Origin: JBOHBN01 sp050698355
GTDB lineage: Bacteria > Actinomycetota > Actinomycetes > Streptosporangiales > WHST01
Length of the DNA stretch: 20,799 nucleotides
NCBI GenBank assembly: GCA_050698355.1
Contig: JBOHBN010000339.1
Location: forward strand, 1-20,799
Direction: 5' to 3'
The notes under the pieces: model-generated
Seen by the model: the letters and a program-made list of their open reading frames with translations, nothing else
Databases searched by the model: none
Told to the model about the DNA's origin: nothing
Shown here: positions 14,433-20,799 of the stretch, one piece after another
Numbering within the stretch: the stretch's first letter is position 1
Layout of the letters: each line of letters opens with the position of its first letter
Position numbers and translations under genes: made by a program

Positions 14433-17372
14433 TCACATGGCCGTACGGACGTCGTCGATCAGGCCGAGCCGGTACGCGGCTGCCGCGGCCTCGCCGCGGG
14501 TCGCCACCTCCAGCTTGGTCAGGATGTTGGAGACGTGCACGCTCGCGGTCTTCGGTGAGATGAACAGCTCCTGCGCGACCTGCCGGTTGCTGCGGCCCGC
14601 GGCCAGGAGCCTGATGACGTCGAGCTCGCGCTCGGTCAGGCCGGCGGCGCGCCCCGGGCTCGCGGGCTGTTCCGCCTCGAGTGGGATACGCGCCCGCCGG
14701 GCGAGCAGGTCGACGGTCTCTCGCAGCGGACGCGCGCTGAGGGTGGCGGTCGCCGAGGCCGCCTCCACGAGCAGTTGCGCGGCGGCCTGCTTGTCGTCAT
14801 GCACGAGCGTTTCTGCGGCCCGGTAGCGCGCGTACGCGGCCTCGTACGGCTGGGCGAGCGCGTCCCAGGCGCCGACGACCGCCTGCCACGTCCCTGCGGT
14901 GGCCGCACCCGTTGCCCGTGCGACCTCGGCGCGGAAAGTCATCGCGCGAGCCTCGTCCATCGGCCCGTACGCGGGGAGGGTGCTGGCCAGCCCGCGCAGG
15001 CGGTCGAGGACCGCGGTATCGGTCGCACCGGCCGCCGCGAGGTCCGCAGCCGCGCGGCCGCCGATCGCGAGCAGCGGCCAGGTGTACCTCGGGTCACGTG
15101 CCGAAGGGTCGTCGACGACGCCGGCGACGATAGTGGCCGCGTCGCCCGGGCGCCCCTCGGCGAGGGCGAGCGCCGCTTCCCCGCTGACCGCTGGAATCCG
15201 GGCCTGCGGCTCCGGGTCGGCACGGAGCAGTGGTCCGGAAGCGGCGAGGTCGGAACGTGCGTACTCGAACTCGCCGCGTGCGATCGTCACTTCGGCGCGG
15301 CAGCGGCGGAGGAATGCCGTGTATTTGGGTGGAGGGTCCATGTCGAGCGCGTGCTGGATAGCGGTCAATGCCTCGTCCCACCGGCCGAGCGCGGTTAGCG
15401 GGTCCGCCACGTTGATGGCGAGGAAGCTGCCGCGGGCGCGCGAGAATCCGGCGCACCGCGCGGCCTCGATACCCTGCCGAGCGAGTGCTGCGGCCCGCTC
15501 GTGCCGGCCCGCCCGCTCCATCTCGTCGGACTGGCTCAGTAGGACGAGCACGAGCAGGTCCGCGTCGCGCAGCGACTCGGCTATCCTCATGGCCTCGTCG
15601 TACAGGCTCGATTGCTCGGCGGTACGCCCGTTGTGCCCGCGGTGGCAGGCGAGCGTGGTCAGGATGCGGCCCTCCGAGTGCCGGTCGCCCGCCTCGCGCG
15701 CCGCCGCCAGAGCTTCGGTGAGCAACGCCTCGCTCTGCTCCGTACGAACCCACCACAGCGAGTTGGTCTTGGCGATCGTGTGCAGCACTTGCGCCTTGGC
15801 CGGGCTCGGCGGCTGGTCGGCGACGAGCGCCTCGGCCTCGTCCAGATCGCTCGCCTTGCCATCCTCGCCGAGGGTGCCGCGCATCCTGCTGCGCTCCTGG
15901 AGGACGAGCGCGGCGCGGACGGGTTCGGAGCCCCGGTCGATCTCATCGAGGGCCGCCGTGGCGTAGCGGATGCCGCGCGCCGGCTCGCCGGAGCGCGCCG
16001 CGGCGGCGATCGCGTCTTCGAGAACGGTCAGGTGGCCCGTGCCTGCGCGCTCAGCCGCGTCGGCGACGCTGTCCCACAGGCTGAGTACCCGATCGAGCAT
16101 GTGCAGCTGCTCTGCGTACGCGGCAGCGTGTCCGGCGACCTTGGCCGCCGCCGCAGAAGCGGCGAGCGCGGCACCCATATCGTGCGCGGCGTACCGGTGG
16201 TGGGCTACCTCGATGGCGGCCCGACCAGCCGGCATCAGCGTGGGGTCGGCCTCGATCGCCTGCGCGTACGCCGTGTGCAGCGCGGTGTGCTCGCCGGGCA
16301 GCAGCTCGTCGTGCACCGCCTCGCGGATGAGGGCATGGCGGAACCGGTAGCCGTCGCCGTCGGCGAGCAGCACGTTGCCCTCGACGGCGGGTCGGAGGGC
16401 GTCGCTGAGCGACGCGTCGCCCATGTCCGCGACGCCGGCGAGAAGTCGGTGCCCGACCTCGACCCCGCCCGCGGAGGCGATGCGCAGCGCGCGCCGCGTG
16501 GCCTCGCCGAGCTGGTCGACGTTGCGCAGCAGCAGGTCGCGCAGCGAGTCGTCGAGGTCGGCCGGGAGCCCGTCGCAGGACAGCAGCGACTCGACGAACA
16601 GCGGGTTGCCGGCACTCCGGTCGTAGACGGCACGCAGGACCGCGCTGCTCGTTTCGCAGGTGCCGATGCGCCGGATGAGGTCGGCGGTCTCGGACCGGCT
16701 GAGGCGTCCCAGCTCGAGCCGCTCGACCCGTGGCAGGCGGTCGAGTTCGGCGAGCAGGTGCCGCATCGGGTGACGCCGGTGCAGCTCATCGGAACGGAAG
16801 GTGACCACCAGCAGGACGTGTTCGGCGCGCAGGCTGCTGGCGAGGAACGTGAGGAGGTCGCGGGTCGATGCGTCGGCCCAGTGCGCGTCCTCGACGACGA
16901 GCACAAGGCTGCGCTCGGCGGCGAGCCATTGCAGCAGCACGAGGACGTGCTCGAAGAGCCGCGCCCGCGCGATCTCGGAGTCGGCGCTGCCGGTGACCTC
17001 GCCGAGCTCGGGCAGCAGCCGCGCCAGCACGCCGGCGTCGGGCACCGCGGCTCTCACCGCCTGCGGACCGATGTCGCCGACGAGCTGGCGCAGCGCCGCG
17101 GTGACGGGTGCGTACGGGAGACCGTCGGTGCCGAGTTCGAGGCACCCGCCGCTGAGTACCCGTACGCCGGTCGTGGTGGCGCGACCGGTGAACTCCTCGA
17201 CCAGCCGGGTCTTGCCCACGCCCGCCTCTCCGCCGAGGAGCACCACTCGGCTCTCCCCGGCCGTCGCAGCACGCAGCGCATCGTCGAGCACGGCGAGCTC
17301 GGCCGCCCTGCCCACCAGCGTGGGGCTCGTAACGCCGGTCACGTTCCAGAGCATGCCATCCGGCAGTGACAT
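14433..17372 (-). CDS. LAL-type LuxR family transcriptional regulator
   Basis: This 979-aa large ATP-binding regulator of the LuxR family (MalT/LAL type) activates or represses genes after ATP/ligand-dependent assembly. The AAA domain starts with LVGRAAEL; Walker A GGEAGVGKT is at residues 47-55, followed by the Walker B segment LVLVVEDAHWADAST. The middle is a long helical repeat region. The C-terminal LuxR helix-turn-helix is at about 911-972 (GLTERELDVIRLLAAGRSN, then QVAQELFISPKTASVHVSNI). ATG 17372 is chosen because LVGRAAEL follows after about 18 residues. The frame is open up to 17633, but that part overlaps another small ORF and looks non-coding. No strong ribosome binding site is visible, so translation may be coupled to the 63-aa ORF 22 bases upstream. 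The target genes are unknown. Confidence 0.9.
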   Translation of the reverse strand: MSLPDGMLWNVTGVTSPTLVGRAAELAVLDDALRAATAGESRVVLLGGEAGVGKTRLVEEFTGRATTTGVRVLSGGCLELGTDGLPYAPVTAALRQLVGDIGPQAVRAAVPDAGVLARLLPELGEVTGSADSEIARARLFEHVLVLLQWLAAERSLVLVVEDAHWADASTRDLLTFLASSLRAEHVLLVVTFRSDELHRRHPMRHLLAELDRLPRVERLELGRLSRSETADLIRRIGTCETSSAVLRAVYDRSAGNPLFVESLLSCDGLPADLDDSLRDLLLRNVDQLGEATRRALRIASAGGVEVGHRLLAGVADMGDASLSDALRPAVEGNVLLADGDGYRFRHALIREAVHDELLPGEHTALHTAYAQAIEADPTLMPAGRAAIEVAHHRYAAHDMGAALAASAAAAKVAGHAAAYAEQLHMLDRVLSLWDSVADAAERAGTGHLTVLEDAIAAAARSGEPARGIRYATAALDEIDRGSEPVRAALVLQERSRMRGTLGEDGKASDLDEAEALVADQPPSPAKAQVLHTIAKTNSLWWVRTEQSEALLTEALAAAREAGDRHSEGRILTTLACHRGHNGRTAEQSSLYDEAMRIAESLRDADLLVLVLLSQSDEMERAGRHERAAALARQGIEAARCAGFSRARGSFLAINVADPLTALGRWDEALTAIQHALDMDPPPKYTAFLRRCRAEVTIARGEFEYARSDLAASGPLLRADPEPQARIPAVSGEAALALAEGRPGDAATIVAGVVDDPSARDPRYTWPLLAIGGRAAADLAAAGATDTAVLDRLRGLASTLPAYGPMDEARAMTFRAEVARATGAATAGTWQAVVGAWDALAQPYEAAYARYRAAETLVHDDKQAAAQLLVEAASATATLSARPLRETVDLLARRARIPLEAEQPASPGRAAGLTERELDVIRLLAAGRSNRQVAQELFISPKTASVHVSNILTKLEVATRGEAAAAAYRLGLIDDVRTAM

Positions 17373-17394
17373 TCGTGCGGGCTGCGCCGCCCCG

Positions 17395-17586
17395 TCACCC
17401 AACGGATGTGCCCGGAGAGGCGGCGCGGGTTGCCGCGGACTCGACCCGCCGACCCGCATTCCTGTGCCGCCTGGTCCGGGCGGACCTCCCCGCGCGTGCC
17501 ACCCGCGCCAGCCGGTACTCGGCCGCCTCGGCGCGCAGCTGCGCCTGCCGTGCGGTGCTGTACTCGTGTAGGACCTGCCAGTGCAT
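17395..17586 (-). CDS. 63-aa basic small ORF upstream of the LuxR regulator
   Basis: The peptide starts MHWQVLHEYSTARQAQLRAE and is predicted to be an amphipathic helix for about 35 residues, then Arg-rich and disordered. GGGAGAAGAG directly precedes the ATG, a better ribosome binding site than the regulator's own. It ends 22 bases before the regulator start on the same strand, so it probably heads a two-gene transcript. Small basic ORFs of this style occur in actinobacteria, but I cannot give a family or function. Confidence 0.55.
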   Translation of the reverse strand: MHWQVLHEYSTARQAQLRAEAAEYRLARVARAGRSARTRRHRNAGRRVESAATRAASPGTSVG

Positions 17587-17734
17587 CTCTTCTCCCAGAG
17601 GCTCGCGATGCCGGCCTTTCCGGCTGTTCTCACACTCGGCCTAAGGAGGGGGCGTACGGATCGGGCAGTCGCCCTATCTTCCGCCGGGCGCGGTACCTAG
17701 GACTCCCCTGCCCGGTCGCGTCTGCGGCCGTTCT

Positions 17735-17786
17735 CGTCACGGGGACGCCCCGTGACGACCTAGCGTCACGAGGACGCCCCGTGACG
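17735..17786. repeat. Two tandem 23-bp palindromes upstream of DUF2344-rne
   Basis: Copy 1 (17735-17757) has perfect 10-bp arms CGTCACGGGG and CCCCGTGACG around ACG. Copy 2 (17764-17786) differs at one base (CGTCACGAGG in the left arm). They are 6 bases apart, repeating at 29 bp. They lie 52 bp before the DUF2344 start and about 150 bp before the divergent small ORF. They could be tandem operator sites for a dimeric regulator or stacked RNA hairpins. A further GGCCG-CGAA-CGGCC hairpin-like run is near 17797-17810. Confidence 0.6.
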
Positions 17787-17838
17787 AACGGTGGTCGGCC
17801 GCGAACGGCCGCGGTGGGTGCGCGAGACTGTGGAGACG

Positions 17839-18612
17839 ATGAGCAGGCCACAGCCCGACCGGGAAGCCGACGTCCCCGTCCAGCGGCTGCGGGTGCGGTA
17901 CGCCAAGCGGGGGCGGTTGCGGTTCTCCAGCCACCGCGACTTCCAGCGCGCGCTCGAGCGCGCGCTGCGCAGGGCAGGGGTGCCCACCGCGTACTCCGGC
18001 GGGTTCACCCCGCACCCCCGGGTCTCCTATGCGGGCGCCGCGCCGACCGGTGCGGCGAGCGAGGCGGAGTACCTGGAGATCGCGCTGGCCGAACGACGGG
18101 ACCCCGCGGAGGTCCGCGCCGCGCTCGACCGCTCGCTGCCGGACGGTCTGGATGTGCTGGCCGTGGTGGAGGCGCCGGCAGGCGCGTCCCGGCTGCCGGA
18201 TGACCTCGGCGCCTCGGTGTGGGAATTGAGTCTGCCCGGTGTTGCCGTGGCGCGGGCCACGGCGGCCGTGGAGGCTTTTCTCGCACAGGAGAGCGTCGAG
18301 GTGGAGCGGCTCACCAAGAAGGGGCGCAGGCGGTTCGACGCGCGGTCGGCGGTCGTAACCCTCGCCGTGGAACGCTCTACGGCGCGTTCCGCCGCCGGTG
18401 CCGGGGAATCCTGTGCGATACTGCAACTAGTTGTCCGGCACGGCACGCCCGCCGTCCGGCCGGATGACGTTCTTGCCGGGCTTCGTGTCTCGGCCGGCCT
18501 CGAGCCGCCGTCGCCGCCCGCGGTAGTGCGGCTGGCCCAGGGGCCGCTGGACGGGGAGACCGGTGAGGTGGCCGATCCGTTGGCGTACGCCGCGGGTCGC
18601 GCCTCGGGGTAG
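17839..18612 (+). CDS. TIGR03936/DUF2344 family protein
   Basis: This 257-aa protein is the usual partner of the TIGR03960 radical SAM protein, encoded next to or fused with it in many bacteria. The family start RVRYAKRGRLRFSSHRDFQ (about residues 18-36) and PTAYSGGFTPHPRVSYA are clear. The function is unproven; linkage to RNase E/G and ribosomal protein genes suggests RNA or ribosome modification (inference). ATG 17839 is chosen because TGGAGA lies 3-8 bases upstream; an in-frame GTG at 17830 and an ATG at 17791 are less likely because conservation begins later. It is 119 bases upstream of rne on the same strand. Confidence 0.9.
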   Translation: MSRPQPDREADVPVQRLRVRYAKRGRLRFSSHRDFQRALERALRRAGVPTAYSGGFTPHPRVSYAGAAPTGAASEAEYLEIALAERRDPAEVRAALDRSLPDGLDVLAVVEAPAGASRLPDDLGASVWELSLPGVAVARATAAVEAFLAQESVEVERLTKKGRRRFDARSAVVTLAVERSTARSAAGAGESCAILQLVVRHGTPAVRPDDVLAGLRVSAGLEPPSPPAVVRLAQGPLDGETGEVADPLAYAAGRASG

Positions 18613-18614
18613 GG

Positions 18615-18664
18615 ACGTGGCGCCTGCCACGTTCGCAAAGCTTGATACCGGGCCACGGCCCGGT
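18615..18664. repeat. Two hairpins in the rne leader
   Basis: Hairpin 1 (18615-18632) has perfect arms ACGTGGC and GCCACGT around GCCT. Hairpin 2 (18647-18664) has perfect 8-bp arms ACCGGGCC and GGCCCGGT around AC. They follow the DUF2344 stop by 2 bases. They may terminate part of the upstream transcript or form a structured 5' leader for RNase E, whose mRNA is autoregulated through its leader in E. coli; that role is inference here. Confidence 0.5.
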
Positions 18665-18693
18665 TGACCACAACGAGAGGTTCCCGATACGGC
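18664..18693 (+). promoter_or_regulatory. Weak candidate rne promoter
   Basis: TTGACC (18664-18669) matches five of six -35 bases. TACGGC (18688-18693) is a poor -10 at an 18-base spacing. The -35 begins at the last base of hairpin 2. The start codon of rne lies about 30 bases past a predicted start site. Confidence 0.3.
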
Positions 18694-18731
18694 GCGGACG
18701 ACGCGACGAGGGAGCCACGAGGAGATGCCGC

Positions 18732-20799
18732 ATGGCAGAGAACGATCCCGCCGGAGAAAATTCCGGCGACAGCGTGTTGCGCCCGGACGAAAGCGCCGCG
18801 GAGCAGGACACCAGCGCCGGGCCGGACCAGGAACAACAGCAGGTAAGCGAAGCAGTCACCAAGAGTGAGGACGCGTCGCCGGCGAAGAAGGCGACCAAGC
18901 GGACCGCGAAGAAGACGGCGCGAAAGTCAGCCAAGAAGACCGCCTCCGCAAAGACCGACACGGCCGGGGGCGGCGACACCGCGCAGGCCACGCTGGTCGC
19001 CGCCGACGAGCACGACACCGAGTCCGGCGGAACCAACGGCACCGCGGCTCCCGCCGATACCGGGCAGCAGGCCGGAGGCCGCGCGACCCGCCCGGCCGGG
19101 CCGCCCGAGCCCGCGGCCCCGCTTGCCGCGGTGTTCCTGCCGCCGCGTGCGGAGGCGGCCGAGCCCGCCGGCTCCCGCTCTACGAGCGGCAGGACCGACG
19201 AGAAAGACGACAAGCCGGCAGAATCCACGGCAGACCCAGACACTGCCGACAGCGACAGTGACACCGACACCGACACCGACACCGACAGTGACGCCGACGA
19301 GGGTGACGACCGCCCGCGCCGCCGCCGCCGCAGGGGCGGGAGGGGTCGTCGCCGGCGCAGTTCCCAGCAGGAGCAGGACGGGTCGACCGAGGACGCGGAC
19401 GAGCCGGCCACCGAGGACGGGACCGACGGCGAAGCCGCCGAGCCGACGTCCGAGCAGGACACGTCCGAGCAGGACGACAGCGGTGGCGACAGTGGCGAGC
19501 AGCGGTCCAGCCGTCGTCGGCGGCGCCGGCGCCGGCGCGGATCGGGCGGCGGAGGTGAGTCGTCGTCGAACGACCCGCCGAACACCGTGGTCAAGGTCCG
19601 CGAGCCGCGCGAAACCGACACCGACGAGGTCACCGGGGTCAAGGGCTCGACCAGGCTGGAGGCGAAGCGGCAGCGCCGCCGCGAGGGCCGCGACAATGGC
19701 CGCAAGCGCGCCCCGGTGCTCTCCGAGGCGGAGTTCCTCGCGCGCCGCGAGTCGGTCGAGCGGGTGATGGTGACCCGCCAGGTCGAGTCGCGCACCCAGA
19801 TCGCCGTGCTGGAGGACGACGTGCTCGTGGAGCACTACGTCGAGCGCAGCGGCGGCAACTCGTACGTCGGCAACGTCTACCTCGGCCGCGTGCAGAACGT
19901 GCTGCCGAGCATGGAGGCGGCGTTCATCGACATCGGGCGGGGCCGCAACGCCGTGGTGTACGCGGGCGAGGTCAACTTCGCGGGCCTCGAGGGCAAGCCG
20001 AAGCGGATCGAGTCGGTGCTGAAGTCCGGCCAGTCTGTCATCGTGCAGGTGACCAAGGGTCCGGTCGGCCAGAAGGGCGCGCGGCTGACCACCCAGATCG
20101 GGCTGCCTGGCCGGTACCTCGTGTACTCGCCCGACAGCGGCACCGCCGGCATCAGCCGCAAGCTGCCCGACAAGGAGCGCGCACGGCTCAAGCAGGTATT
20201 GCGACAGGCCGTACCCGAGAACGGCGGCGTGATCGTCCGTACGGCCGCCGAGGGCGCGAGCGAGGATGAGTTGCGCCGCGACGTCAACCGCCTGGTCGCG
20301 CAGTGGGAGGCCATCCAGGCCAAGGCGAAGACCGCCAGCGCACCCGCGTTGCTGTACGAGGAGCCCGACCTGACCGTCCGGGTCATCCGCGATGTCTTCA
20401 ACGAGGATTTCTCGAAGCTCGTGGTGTCCGGCGACGACGCGTGGGACATGGTCGAGCCGTACATCCAGCACGTTGCCCCGCACCTCGCCGATCGCACCGA
20501 GCGCTGGGTGCCCGCGCCGGACGGCGACAAGGCGGGCGAGTCCGGCGGCGGCAACGGTGACGTGTTTGCCGCGTACCGGATCGACGAGCAGCTGGCCAAG
20601 GCCCTCGAGCGGAAGGTATGGCTGCCGAGCGGCGGGTCCCTGATCATCGATCGCACCGAGGCGATGACGGTGATCGACGTCAACACCGGCAAGTTCACCG
20701 GCCAGGGCGGCGACCTGGAGGAGACCGTCACCCGCAACAACCTGGAGGCGGCCGAGGAGATCGTCCGCCAGCTCAGGCTCCGCGACATCGGCGGCATCA
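18732..20799 (+). CDS. rne: Ribonuclease E/G with long disordered N-terminal extension (3' partial)
   Basis: This is the endoribonuclease that initiates mRNA decay and processes rRNA; 689 codons are present and the frame is open at the window end. GAGGAG lies 7 bases before ATG 18732. Residues 1 to about 340 are low-complexity: a Lys/Ala patch with PAKKATKRTAKKTARKSAKK (50-69), an Asp-X repeat (173-189), and Arg-rich runs at 196-209 and 261-269. The RNase E core starts near 344 (RVMVTRQVESRTQIAVLEDD), with the S1 region NSYVGNVYLGRVQNVLPSMEAAFIDIG. Catalytic Asp649 and Asn651 are in VIDVNTGKF, matching E. coli D303 and N305. The second catalytic Asp (FIDM region), the zinc link and any C-terminal extension lie beyond the window. 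It was identified by reading the frame, since there is no stop inside the window. Confidence 0.96.
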   Translation, partial: MAENDPAGENSGDSVLRPDESAAEQDTSAGPDQEQQQVSEAVTKSEDASPAKKATKRTAKKTARKSAKKTASAKTDTAGGGDTAQATLVAADEHDTESGGTNGTAAPADTGQQAGGRATRPAGPPEPAAPLAAVFLPPRAEAAEPAGSRSTSGRTDEKDDKPAESTADPDTADSDSDTDTDTDTDSDADEGDDRPRRRRRRGGRGRRRRSSQQEQDGSTEDADEPATEDGTDGEAAEPTSEQDTSEQDDSGGDSGEQRSSRRRRRRRRRGSGGGGESSSNDPPNTVVKVREPRETDTDEVTGVKGSTRLEAKRQRRREGRDNGRKRAPVLSEAEFLARRESVERVMVTRQVESRTQIAVLEDDVLVEHYVERSGGNSYVGNVYLGRVQNVLPSMEAAFIDIGRGRNAVVYAGEVNFAGLEGKPKRIESVLKSGQSVIVQVTKGPVGQKGARLTTQIGLPGRYLVYSPDSGTAGISRKLPDKERARLKQVLRQAVPENGGVIVRTAAEGASEDELRRDVNRLVAQWEAIQAKAKTASAPALLYEEPDLTVRVIRDVFNEDFSKLVVSGDDAWDMVEPYIQHVAPHLADRTERWVPAPDGDKAGESGGGNGDVFAAYRIDEQLAKALERKVWLPSGGSLIIDRTEAMTVIDVNTGKFTGQGGDLEETVTRNNLEAAEEIVRQLRLRDIGGI
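19248..19298 (+). repeat. GACACC-type hexanucleotide tandem repeat inside rne
   Basis: Seventeen codons alternate Asp with Ser, Thr or Ala. The core is four consecutive GACACC units (19260-19283) flanked by GACAGC/GACAGT variants. It encodes an acidic spacer just before the first Arg-rich patch. Hexamer units can expand or contract by slippage without shifting the frame. Confidence 0.8.

Noticed and set aside
15612..17369. Long plus-strand ORF opposite the LuxR regulator
   Set aside because: It is antisense to the ATPase and repeat region; its composition is that of a shadow frame.
17373..17633. N-terminal extension of the LuxR regulator to 17633
   Set aside because: The added residues are low-complexity Arg/Pro/Gly and overlap the 63-aa ORF that has its own ribosome binding site; the conserved domain starts right after 17372.
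19248..19298. CRISPR-like or satellite array
   Set aside because: It is an in-frame hexanucleotide repeat inside rne with no spacers.

Overview
The window comes from the chromosome of a high-GC actinomycete. The evidence is strongly G/C-biased third codon positions, the conserved clpX / valS-folC-DUF4233 / radical SAM-DUF2344-rne neighbourhood known from Streptomyces-like genomes, F420- and VapBC-type accessory genes, and an RNase E with a very long disordered N-terminus. I cannot name the genus from sequence alone.

Layout. (1) 1-1091: the 3' part of clpX. (2) 1126-6748: an accessory cassette between clpX and valS. It holds a large XRE-HTH/NTPase/TPR regulator on the minus strand. Facing away from it on the plus strand are a His-linked FAD oxidoreductase of the BBE family, a winged-helix SAM methyltransferase and a 67-aa zinc-ribbon-like protein. 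The 460-bp divergent spacer holds two near-identical 42-bp direct repeats, each built on an 11-bp phase, which look like the cassette's control elements. (3) 6766-11241: a 13-bp hairpin, a possible leaderless 28-codon upstream ORF ending in the valS start codon, then valS-folC-DUF4233, a tight operon with an ATGA overlap. (4) 11264-12397: a 52-bp imperfect palindrome, a PPOX-family putative F420 enzyme and a convergent vapBC toxin-antitoxin pair. They occupy the place where ndk is often found. (5) 12458-14374: the TIGR03960-type radical SAM protein, followed by a 44-bp near-perfect palindrome. (6) 14433-17586, minus strand: a 979-aa LAL-type LuxR regulator preceded by a 63-aa basic ORF with a good ribosome binding site. 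This unit separates the radical SAM gene from its usual neighbour. (7) 17735-20799: two tandem 23-bp palindromes, the DUF2344 gene, a structured leader and the 5' part of an RNase E/G gene that runs off the window.

How it fits together. The core genes serve proteolysis (ClpX), tRNA-Val charging, folate polyglutamylation and RNA decay. Three accessory insertions break the conserved order: the flavoenzyme/methyltransferase cassette, the PPOX-vapBC patch and the LAL-regulator unit. Two of them carry a very large multidomain ATPase regulator. The most unusual content is non-coding: five separate palindromic or repeated elements at the junctions between core and accessory genes, plus the phased 42-bp repeats. 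No CRISPR array, rRNA, tRNA, transposase or phage gene was seen.
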